Origin: Akkermansiaceae bacterium
Lineage (GTDB): Bacteria > Verrucomicrobiota > Verrucomicrobiia > Verrucomicrobiales > Akkermansiaceae
Direction of reading: 5' to 3'
Length of the DNA: 8,694 bases
Assembly (NCBI GenBank): GCA_023300065.1
Contig: JALZWJ010000083.1
Coordinates: forward strand, 1 to 8,694
Positions within the stretch are counted from its first letter, which is position 1. Every line of letters begins with the position of its first letter. A model generated the notes under the pieces. The model did not search any database. It worked only from the letters and a program-made list of their open reading frames with translations, and was not told the origin of the DNA. Shown here piece after piece: positions 1 to 5,314 of the stretch. A program made the translations under genes and the position numbers.

Positions 1-1
1 T

Positions 2-133
2 CGTGACCTCCCTCCACATCATGACTCCGGCCCCGCCCCCAGCATCGACCCGAAAAGCGTGGGCATCGGGAACCTCATAAAGAAAATCACCATCCCATCT
101 TTCGCTGTGAACGGTGAGTTGATGTCGTGTTGA
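2..133 (+). CDS. C-terminal end of an unidentified protein (partial)
   Basis: This frame enters from the left edge with no start in the window and ends at TGA 131-133, giving 43 residues. The codons strongly favour C in the third position (GAC, CTC, GGC, GCC, ATC, AAC, TTC), as in the conserved genes of this window, and the other two plus frames lack this, so it is probably the true 3' end of a gene. The readable tail includes SIDPKSVGIGNLIKKITIPS and ends VNGELMSC. I recognise no family and see no motif, so no function is offered. A degraded insertion-sequence remnant begins just after the stop, so the natural end of this gene could have been altered by that insertion. Confidence 0.5.
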   Translation, partial: RDLPPHHDSGPAPSIDPKSVGIGNLIKKITIPSFAVNGELMSC

Positions 134-140
134 TTGGTCG

Positions 141-475
141 AATTGAGACCGGGTAATTTTGGGTCGATGGCCGCGCTTTCATGATTTTTATGAGATGTTG
201 GGATTGATGGTTTTGGGCGAAGATTTACAGTTGAGAGGGAGATGTCTGGTTTGTGGTCGCTGGCGATGAAGTCGGCGGGCTTTGTAGCGGTTTTTTTTGA
301 GGGAGAAGGTGTCATTAATTCGGACTTTTCGAGATTGTTCGAGGAAGAAGAGGTCTTGGTTAAACTCGGAATTTTGGAGGAAGTGGGTGGGGTGTAGGTC
401 GAGGCAGAAGCGCACGAAATCTCTGTAGCACATCGCCATGCCACGATTTTAAGGAATTTCCCGAAGTCACATTGT
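141..475 (-). mobile_element. Degraded, internally deleted insertion-sequence remnant
   Basis: The two ends of this roughly 335-bp stretch carry similar sequence in inverted orientation. Positions 141-171 on the plus strand (AATTGAGACCGGGTAATTTT and on to TCGATGGC) resemble 475-440 on the minus strand (ACAATGTGACTTCGGGAAAT and on to AATCGTGGC). The shared cores are CGGG-A/T-AATT and TCG-TGGC. The best open minus frame between them (188-439) looks like a transposase fragment. A full element would be well over 1 kb, so most of the transposase gene is missing. I could not define a target-site duplication. The match between the ends is imperfect and judged by eye, so the boundaries are approximate. 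Confidence 0.4.
188..439 (-). pseudogene. Transposase fragment (C-terminal signature)
   Basis: An 83-codon minus frame starts at ATG 439, has an in-frame stop just upstream (449-451) and ends at 188. Residues around 31-55 read FFLEQSRKVRINDTFSLKKN followed by RYKAR. This resembles the post-catalytic beta segment of DDE transposases of the IS481/Mu-C type, typically R-K/R-V-x-x-D-x-T-F/V-S-L-x-x-x-x-Y-E-A/V-P. The DDE catalytic core is absent, and the following residues become low-complexity and basic. Codons over the recognisable part favour third-position C, as in real coding sequence. The N-terminal 22 residues (MAMCYRDFVRFC...) could be the original transposase start joined to the C-terminal part by an internal deletion. 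It is probably non-functional. The family assignment comes from motif memory only. Confidence 0.4.
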
Positions 476-565
476 CCGCTTCTCTTCTCATGAACGGGGT
501 GATACTCTCCAACTCATGGCCAGCTGGATCTTTAAAGCTGACCCTCACAATCCCCCCAATTTTTA

Positions 566-1546
566 ATGAAAATATCCTATTTTGGTCATTTTGCTCTCGT
601 CATTGGTTTGTCGGCTTTAGTGTCATCGTGTGACCAACCAGTAGGTCCCAAAGTGGGCCCTGAGAAGGTAGTGATTTCCACGGCAGATTTGGCTCGCGAG
701 GCGCGCTTCTCACCCTGGACGAGTAGGGCTGGCTTACAGTTGAAGATGGAGCGCCTCCCCGGGGATCAATATTTTGCAGCCGTGCAAGGCCGCCTTAAGG
801 ATGGCGCGAATCAATACCGTGCTATTTCTGAGACTTTTGATGGTGAGACCTACCGCGAGTGGTCGGTCTTTTGGGGCTTGAATGAGCGGGAGCTTTTTGA
901 GGAAGAAATCGCCCTGCTTCGATCCGGCTTCGAGCGTCGTGACAGTCAGACTTTTACCGATTCAGCAGGGGTTGCAATTCATCAACTCGTGATGCTTCGG
1001 CGGGTTACGGCTCTGAGTTTTATTCCTCCTAGTGGGACGTCAGGGCGGGTTGCTGAGGGGGCGTTAGTCCCTGTTGTTCCTTCTGTGGAAACCACGGAAG
1101 CGGTTGAGGTTCCTGATTTTATCCAACCTGAACTCCGACCAATCGATGATACGCCTGTGGCACCTGTCGTCCCTCCTGATTCTAATGCAGATTTGTTAGC
1201 TGGGGCGAGTGGGGCGAATGTCATCGCGAATCCGCTTGAGATTGAAAATGCCGGACGTGCGGAGGTTGTGGAGGAGGCCCCGCCAGCCCCACCTGCATTG
1301 GTAGATTCTCCTGTCGTGAGGATCGCGCCTGCGTCTGATGTGAAGCCTGACTCTGGGTCAACGGATGGGGCCGCGCCGGCACCCGCGCCGGAGTCAAAGG
1401 CTAAGAGCCACCGTGTCTCAAGAGGAGACACTCTCAGTGGGATTGCGCGGCAATATGGTGTGAGAGTTTCTGACCTCAAACGGGCCAATGGCCTTAGAAC
1501 AGACATCATCCGCTTGAAGCAGGTTTTGAAGATCCCGGTTCGCTAG
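566..1546 (+). CDS. LysM-domain lipoprotein
   Basis: A 326-residue exported lipoprotein probably bound to peptidoglycan. Residues 1-22 form a lipoprotein signal peptide: basic start (MKIS), hydrophobic core, and lipobox VSSC with Cys22 as the lipidation site. Residues about 40-150 form a moderately charged domain I do not recognise (it contains EWSVFWGLNERELFEEEIAL). Residues about 160-280 are a long Pro/Val/Ala-rich, low-complexity linker. Residues 282-326 are a canonical LysM repeat: HRVSRGDTLSGIARQYGV, then a second helix ending in KRANGL and the closing strand VLKIPVR. LysM binds N-acetylglucosamine-containing glycans, usually peptidoglycan. The layout of anchor, spacer and terminal LysM suggests a protein bridging a membrane and the wall. 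The ATG at 566 was chosen because it gives an ideal signal peptide; no clear Shine-Dalgarno precedes it. The gene stands alone and converges on the protease operon. Confidence 0.85.
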   Translation: MKISYFGHFALVIGLSALVSSCDQPVGPKVGPEKVVISTADLAREARFSPWTSRAGLQLKMERLPGDQYFAAVQGRLKDGANQYRAISETFDGETYREWSVFWGLNERELFEEEIALLRSGFERRDSQTFTDSAGVAIHQLVMLRRVTALSFIPPSGTSGRVAEGALVPVVPSVETTEAVEVPDFIQPELRPIDDTPVAPVVPPDSNADLLAGASGANVIANPLEIENAGRAEVVEEAPPAPPALVDSPVVRIAPASDVKPDSGSTDGAAPAPAPESKAKSHRVSRGDTLSGIARQYGVRVSDLKRANGLRTDIIRLKQVLKIPVR

Positions 1547-1602
1547 TTTTTTAGGCCCAGCCGGAGAGGCTGAGCAATTTTAGAGTGGCTGTTCTCGTTT
1601 AC

Positions 1603-1620
1603 GAGGCGGCCTCTTTTTTT
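1603..1620 (+). terminator. Weak Rho-independent terminator of the LysM lipoprotein gene
   Basis: A short hairpin, GAGG (1603-1606), loop CGG, CCTC (1610-1613), is followed at once by a seven-T run at 1614-1620. The stem is only 4 bp, so it may be weak. A further hairpin at 1557-1571 (CAGCC/GGCTG) lies between it and the stop codon. Its position 57 bp past the lipoprotein stop fits a terminator for that gene. Confidence 0.4.
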
Positions 1621-1639
1621 GCTCTCTTGGAGAGAGTCT

Positions 1640-1676
1640 AAAAAAAATCCCCGGCACTCGCAGAGAGGCCGGGGAT
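1640..1676 (-). terminator. Rho-independent terminator of the protease/pseudoprotease operon
   Basis: Read on the minus strand, a perfect 9-bp stem (ATCCCCGGC, 1676-1668, with GCCGGGGAT, 1655-1647) closes a 12-base loop and is followed by a run of Ts (complement of the As ending at 1640). It begins 18 bp after the stop codon of the downstream gene of the operon. This is the strongest terminator in the window. Confidence 0.8.
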
Positions 1677-1693
1677 TGGGGTGAATGGTTGGC

Positions 1694-3226
1694 TTACTCG
1701 GAGGCTGACTTTACTCCGTCGCCCTCGTCGCCCTCGTCTGCCTTGTCTGCTTTGTCTGCTTTGTCTTGCTTAGCGACTTGGTAGAGGCGCTGTAAGGTCG
1801 GGAGGCCTCGTTGCAGGAAGTCGGCATCGACTTGGTCGGAGAGGGCTTCGTCGAGGAAGACTTGGTAGGGCTCTTTATCCGTTTCGATGATGTGGATTCC
1901 ACTGGCGGGGGCTTTTTCGAGAGCTTCCGCGAGTTCCGGGAGACCTGCGATGGCTTGTCCGTTGATGGTTTTTACGATTTGGCTGGAGAGGCGCTCGTAA
2001 CCGATGGTGGCCTCGGTGGCGATGACGCGGGTCATGACGACGACTCGGCGGCGGCCTTCTTCGTAGTCCTCAGGGCTACTGAGAACATCGAGCAGGTTCA
2101 AGGGGGCGCGGTTGGTCCAGTCCTTGCCGAAGGCCTCCAAATAAGGGCGGGAAAGCTCCTGGAAAACGAGACCACCTTTGATGATGAAGGGGGGCGATTG
2201 ATCGAAACGGTGGGTTGGAATCAGAGGGAGAGGGCTCTTTTCAAGGGTGACCTCGATCTTTTCGATAGCGCCATCTCGTAAGATTTCTAGAGGGATCTTA
2301 GCTCCCATAACCGGTGTCCCTGTGACGAGGTGTGGCCAGTAGAGGGTGCCGTATTGAGGGTGCTGGAAGTATCCTCGGCGATCGATGGGGAAGCCGCTGA
2401 CATTAAGAACAACATCTCCTTTTTTAAGTCCGGCAAGGTCTCCTGAGCCACCGGGAAGGATGCGGGTGATGTAGAGTCCGCCCTTATCTTCGGGGAGCTT
2501 TAGCCAGCCGCGGAAGTGGGGGTCCTCGGTGGTGGTGATGCTGACTCCGAGGCTAGGAAAGCCCTCGTAGTTTCCATCGGCGGCGTCTTTGAGGAAGGCT
2601 TTGATAATGTCGACCGAGATGACATCACAGATCTGATCTTTCGGGTCATAGCTGGTTAGGATGCCTGCTAATTTCTCATCCGAGAAGGCGGGGAGGGTGA
2701 AGGAATTCCCGGAAGTTTGCATGGAGGCCTTCACGCTATAGCAGAGGAAGGGGCGACCACTCACGAAGGTGCTTTGGAGCTCCATGGAGCGGATCGCGCC
2801 GCTGGTGGCGAGTGGGGTGCCATTGTTCTCGAACTGCAGGAGGTCGAGGAGATCGCCGGGTTTTGGAGAGGCCTCGGAAATGGTAGTGGGCTTTAGCTCA
2901 GCGAGGAAGCCGGGCTCCGAAATGGGAACGAGGAGGGCCAAGTTTGCGTCGTAGTCGATGGCGCTAACCTTGGCGGTGATGGTCTTGGTGTTATCTGCTG
3001 AGCGGAGCTCGATGTAGATGGTGTCAGTGGCGAGGGCGGCGGTGGTGAGGATGCGGTTCCCTGGGAGGAGGGTTCCTAGGCCACGGCGGGAGCGCGGTGG
3101 GGCTTTTTCCCAAGGCTGCGATGCGCTGTAGGTCTGGATGGTCGAGTTGACGCGGACCAATGAGTCTCCGGGAGCCGCGAGAAGTGGCTGAGAGAAGACG
3201 AGGATGAGAGAGAGAATTTTTTTCAT
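1694..3226 (-). CDS. Exported trypsin/PDZ pseudoprotease (Deg9-like paralogue)
   Basis: A 510-residue secreted protein with the architecture of the Deg protease encoded just upstream, but catalytically dead. Residues 1-18 are a Sec signal peptide ending QPLLAA. The trypsin-like fold spans about 20-215, a PDZ domain about 224-330 (GLYITRILPGGSGDLAGLKK, KGDVVLNVSG), and a second Deg9-type PDZ about 345-465 (IIKGGLVFQELSRPYLEAFG). Against the upstream paralogue, NRILTTAALATDT replaces NQILTNAHVVSDS, so the catalytic His is Ala64. YDANLALL replaces HDCDLALI, so the catalytic Asp is Asn95. TSGNSFTLP replaces NPGNSGGPV: Ser175 is kept but the Gly-Gly-Pro of the oxyanion region is lost. Two extra cysteines (Cys162, Cys200) could form a disulfide. 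The C-terminus (about 485-510) is a repetitive Asp/Lys/Glu tail. It follows the active protease by 47 bp and is probably co-transcribed. It is likely a periplasmic regulator, decoy or chaperone; that role is inferred. Confidence 0.85.
   Translation of the reverse strand: MKKILSLILVFSQPLLAAPGDSLVRVNSTIQTYSASQPWEKAPPRSRRGLGTLLPGNRILTTAALATDTIYIELRSADNTKTITAKVSAIDYDANLALLVPISEPGFLAELKPTTISEASPKPGDLLDLLQFENNGTPLATSGAIRSMELQSTFVSGRPFLCYSVKASMQTSGNSFTLPAFSDEKLAGILTSYDPKDQICDVISVDIIKAFLKDAADGNYEGFPSLGVSITTTEDPHFRGWLKLPEDKGGLYITRILPGGSGDLAGLKKGDVVLNVSGFPIDRRGYFQHPQYGTLYWPHLVTGTPVMGAKIPLEILRDGAIEKIEVTLEKSPLPLIPTHRFDQSPPFIIKGGLVFQELSRPYLEAFGKDWTNRAPLNLLDVLSSPEDYEEGRRRVVVMTRVIATEATIGYERLSSQIVKTINGQAIAGLPELAEALEKAPASGIHIIETDKEPYQVFLDEALSDQVDADFLQRGLPTLQRLYQVAKQDKADKADKADEGDEGDGVKSASE
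1718..1770 (-). repeat. 9-bp tandem repeat encoding the acidic/basic C-terminal tail
   Basis: On the plus strand this reads as about five to six imperfect 9-base units (TCGCCCTCG twice, then TCTGCCTTG and two TCTGCTTTG). On the coding strand they give the repeated triplets DKA, DKA, DKA, DEG, DEG near the end of the pseudoprotease. Units of 9 bases keep the reading frame, so copy-number change by slippage would lengthen or shorten the charged tail without disrupting the gene. Confidence 0.7.
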
Positions 3227-3273
3227 GGAAGTCGTTTCCGTGGAAGGTTGAGAGTGGTGAGTGAAGGTTGGGC

Positions 3274-4779
3274 TTAGTCCAGCTGTTCGGCTTTCGTGAT
3301 GCCCGCTTGGGCCATGATGCGTTTTTGCGCGGCGGCAACTTCGGCAGATGGGATGACGAGCGGGCGGGAGGCTCCGTTGAACTCGATGACGTGATACTCT
3401 GGCGGCTCTGGCGCGTTTAGGACCTCATGGAGGTGGCGCAGGTTTTTGATTTGGATGTCGTTTACGGTCTTAACGACGAGGCCGCTGAAGCCAGCCATGC
3501 GGGTGGTGAGGCGGTCGTTCTCAATTCGGGTGAGGACGACGACATCTTCCATTTCACGGAAGAGGCCCTCCGAAACGTAGTCGGTGTAGATCTGGCGGAG
3601 GCGGCGGTTGTCGAACTTGTAACTGGCGAAGAGGTTGAGATCGAGCGGTTGAAAGACGAGCCCGGCGAAGAAGGTGTAGCGGGGGACTTGCTCATACTGG
3701 ATCGCGTAGATGCGGGCATGAGGGAAGGCCTTCAGGGTGAGGGATTTTGCTTCTTTCTTGCCTTTGCGGATGAGGGTGAAGTCTACGGAGTCACCTGCAA
3801 ATTTGCGTTCTACGATTTCGTTCATGTCCACGAACTCGCCAGCGATGCTGATGTTGCCGGCGCTGTCGATCGCGTTGCCATCGATGGTGAGTAGGACGTC
3901 TCCTTTTTCTAAGATTCCGTCGGCAGGGCCCTCGGGGACGACGTTGGTGATGAGGACTCCTTTGCCATCTTCCGGGAGGTTGAAGGCCCGGCGCATGGCT
4001 GGGTTAAAGAGTGGGAAGGGCGAGATGCCGAGGTCCATGTAGTGGTCGTATTTACCGTCTTTAATATCAGTGCGGAAGCGCTTCACGACAGGAGTCGGGA
4101 TGATGTAGCCAACGTTGTCTGCCTGGGTGTTGCCCTGGAAGGCGACGCCGACGAGCTTGCCATCTTGGATGACGGGGCCGCCGGAGTTCCCGGGGTTGAT
4201 GGCGGCATCAATCTGGATGACGAGATGGGAGTCTGAGCGGCTGTGGCTGTAATTGCTGAAGTCGATCCGGGAGACGATGCCCTGGGTGACGGAGAGGCGC
4301 TCACCACCAACGGGGTATCCGATGGCGCTGACGCGGCTCTCGAGCTTCGGCATACCGCCGATTTCTAGGAAAGGGAGGCCCTCGAAGGGGGTGAAATCTT
4401 GAAGCTCGATGAGGGCGAGGTCACAATCGTGGGCGATGTGACGCACGCGGGCGACGTGTTTCTGAGAGGAGCCACGGCGGGTCACAAGGACGCGTCTGCT
4501 ATCTGAGACGACGTGGGCGTTGGTGAGGATTTGGTTTGGCCCGATGATGAAGCCGGTGCCGGTGCCTCCGCCAAAGCGGCCACTATTCCAAGGGGTGCGG
4601 AAGTCTGGGACCTGGGTCGCGACCTCGATTTTGACGACAGAGTCATAGAGCGAGGGTTTTTGAACCACGGGGGTAGCTGGGGCAGTCTGGCCAACCATTG
4701 AAGGTGCTTCTTCGATTGCCTGGCCAGAAAGGGGGTGGCACAGAGCTAGCGGGATGAGGAGCCGAGTGAGAATTCGCAT
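3274..4779 (-). CDS. Periplasmic trypsin-like serine protease with two PDZ domains (Deg9/DegP-like)
   Basis: A 501-residue exported protease. Residues 1-21 form a signal peptide (MRILTRLLIPLALC...SGQA). The S1C trypsin domain spans about 45-240 with a complete catalytic triad: His89 in ILTNAHVV, Asp120 in DCDLALIE, and Ser199 in NPGNSGGPV. A PDZ domain follows at about 248-350 (KGVLITNVVPEGPADGILEK, GDVLLTIDG). A C-terminal PDZ of the Do-like PDZ_3 type lies at about 365-495 (YTFFAGLVFQPLDLNLFASY; ending EVAAAQKRIMAQAGI). The last domain and the IPS-like ending match plant Deg9/Deg10 and their bacterial relatives rather than E. coli DegP. Such enzymes degrade misfolded or damaged proteins, here probably in the periplasm. 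It is the first gene of a two-gene operon whose second member is an inactivated copy. The ATG at 4779 is chosen because it starts the signal peptide; no obvious ribosome-binding site precedes it. Confidence 0.92.
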   Translation of the reverse strand: MRILTRLLIPLALCHPLSGQAIEEAPSMVGQTAPATPVVQKPSLYDSVVKIEVATQVPDFRTPWNSGRFGGGTGTGFIIGPNQILTNAHVVSDSRRVLVTRRGSSQKHVARVRHIAHDCDLALIELQDFTPFEGLPFLEIGGMPKLESRVSAIGYPVGGERLSVTQGIVSRIDFSNYSHSRSDSHLVIQIDAAINPGNSGGPVIQDGKLVGVAFQGNTQADNVGYIIPTPVVKRFRTDIKDGKYDHYMDLGISPFPLFNPAMRRAFNLPEDGKGVLITNVVPEGPADGILEKGDVLLTIDGNAIDSAGNISIAGEFVDMNEIVERKFAGDSVDFTLIRKGKKEAKSLTLKAFPHARIYAIQYEQVPRYTFFAGLVFQPLDLNLFASYKFDNRRLRQIYTDYVSEGLFREMEDVVVLTRIENDRLTTRMAGFSGLVVKTVNDIQIKNLRHLHEVLNAPEPPEYHVIEFNGASRPLVIPSAEVAAAQKRIMAQAGITKAEQLD

Positions 4780-4947
4780 GATGGTAGAAAGCTACGGGTG
4801 CGTGGTAGATTTGAAAGGAGTAAATCCCCAACTCTGGGTTTTTGACGGCGAAATAAGTGGTGGCTTGGAACAAGGTGATAGGGAGAGAACCGGGGTGCGG
4901 GTAGATCGCTTGCAACTCGTTCTCTTTTTCCCCGTCTGAAAATTAGA

Positions 4948-5088
4948 TCTGTCACAGAATATGAAGCGCCGCCTTAAAGATGGAGCTACGCCTTACGATT
5001 GAAGTCGACGGGAAAGTCACAACGAAGAAATTCAAGGAGGGAAGCCGAGTTTAGCTAGCTCCATAGGAGCCCTTGATGCTGTGACGGA
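4948..5088. repeat. Nested inverted repeats, possibly a small mobile or structured unit
   Basis: The outer pair is 4948-4960 (TCTGTCACAGAAT) against 5076-5088 (ATGCTGTGACGGA), matching at 11 of 13 positions when one is reverse-complemented. The inner pair is ATGGAGCTA (4980-4988) against TAGCTCCAT (5056-5064), a perfect 9-bp inverted match. The centres of the two pairs are close but not identical. The unit could be a MITE-like insertion, a folded RNA, or coincidence; no target duplication was identified. Confidence 0.25.
4980..5054 (+). CDS. Possible 24-codon ORF, or the 5' remnant of a longer gene
   Basis: ATG 4980 to TAG 5052-5054 encodes MELRLTIEVDGKVTTKKFKE followed by GSRV. The alternating hydrophobic/polar pattern looks like the first beta strands of a folded protein (a beginning of this style occurs in FHA-like or other beta-rich domains), not random sequence. 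No reading frame continues it, so if real it is more likely a truncated gene start than a functional small protein. Its ATG and the stretch just after its stop form the inner inverted repeat. No Shine-Dalgarno is visible. Confidence is low. Confidence 0.2.
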   Translation: MELRLTIEVDGKVTTKKFKEGSRV

Positions 5089-5115
5089 ATGAACTCGGAA
5101 CAGGACCCTCTTAAA

Positions 5116-5156
5116 AAACATCTTTAAAACATCCATATTGAGGTGTATAAACATCC
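5116..5156 (+). promoter_or_regulatory. Promoter with three helically phased AAACATC repeats (candidate operator)
   Basis: AAACATC occurs at 5116-5122, 5127-5133 and 5149-5155, and the last two copies extend to AAACATCC. Start-to-start distances are 11 and 22 bp, that is one and two turns of B-DNA, so all three would face the same side of the helix. Overlapping them is a promoter-like pair: TTTAAA (5123-5128, four of six matches to TTGACA) and TATAAA (5146-5151, five of six to TATAAT) with a 17-bp spacer. Transcription would start near 5158, almost on the GTG of the next gene. The winged-helix protein encoded downstream is the obvious candidate binder; this is inference. Confidence 0.4.
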
Positions 5157-5158
5157 TT

Positions 5159-5314
5159 GTGAGCGAGGGAGATGAATTAAACCGAGCGTTGGCGCTATTG
5201 GGAGAGTTGCTGGAGGCGCGTAAGCTGCCCCCGGTGGACTTGGTAGTGTGTGGCGGAGCGGCGTTGAGGGAGGCGCGTCTTCTGCAGGTGAAAGGGGAGG
5301 TGAGCGATGGATAA
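5159..5314 (+). pseudogene. Truncated nucleotidyltransferase (DUF6036/AbiEii-like) lacking its catalytic core
   Basis: A 51-codon frame from GTG 5159 to TAA 5312-5314. The N-terminal part (LNRALALLGELLEARKLPPV, then DLVVCGGAAL) matches the start of small nucleotidyltransferase-fold proteins of the DUF6036 type, in which the GG-x-AL stretch is normally followed within a few residues by an arginine-rich, Asp-x-Asp metal-binding motif such as RTTKDVDV. Here the sequence jumps from CGGAAL straight to REARLLQVKGEVSDG and stops, so the Asp residues and most of the usual length of roughly 150-200 residues are gone. The frame and the 8-bp overlap with the next gene are intact, as expected from an in-frame internal deletion. 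GTG 5159 is preferred because it places the first helix naturally; the frame is open back to 5093 and TTG 5138 is an alternative. It could also be a deliberately minimal leader peptide, which is less likely. Confidence 0.55.
5296..5303 (+). promoter_or_regulatory. Strong Shine-Dalgarno sequence for the winged-helix gene
   Basis: GGAGGTGA at 5296-5303 is complementary to the 3' end of 16S rRNA and places GGAGG six bases before ATG 5307. It lies inside the last codons of the truncated nucleotidyltransferase, so translation can be initiated independently as well as by coupling. It is the only strong Shine-Dalgarno I can see in front of a gene in this window, and it fixes the start at 5307. Confidence 0.8.

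Larger units (their letters stand above)
4780..5158. other. Intergenic region between the protease operon and the nucleotidyltransferase/wHTH pair
   Basis: This 379-bp stretch separates divergent transcription units and holds no gene of normal size. It must contain the promoter of the minus-strand protease operon, but I found no convincing -35/-10 pair for that direction. The left part (4780-4947) shows nothing recognisable. 4948-5088 carries two nested inverted-repeat pairs around a 24-codon ORF. 5116-5156 carries three copies of AAACATC and a promoter-like pair facing right. Confidence 0.5.

Noticed and set aside
19..444. 141-codon minus-strand ORF at the left edge
   Set aside because: Its Ser/Thr/Pro/Lys-rich product has no motif; the overlapping 188-439 frame carries a transposase-like signature and 2-133 has coding-like codon use on the plus strand.
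982..1509. 175-codon minus-strand ORF opposite the LysM lipoprotein
   Set aside because: It is a shadow of a repetitive Pro/Val/Ala-rich plus-strand gene with clear signal peptide and LysM domain; its own product is low-complexity Ser/Gly/Ala/Thr with no motif.
1811..2281. 156-codon plus-strand ORF inside the pseudoprotease
   Set aside because: It is antisense to the PDZ-containing coding region, and its Gly/Asp/Glu-rich product is typical of a shadow frame.
1694..3226. Treating the second protease as an active enzyme
   Set aside because: Direct comparison with the neighbouring paralogue shows Ala at the His position, Asn at the Asp position and loss of the Gly-Gly-Pro after Ser, so proteolysis by the usual mechanism is not supported.
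3427..3894. 155-codon plus-strand ORF inside the active protease
   Set aside because: It is antisense to the conserved PDZ domains; the acidic, Val/Gly-rich product matches no family.
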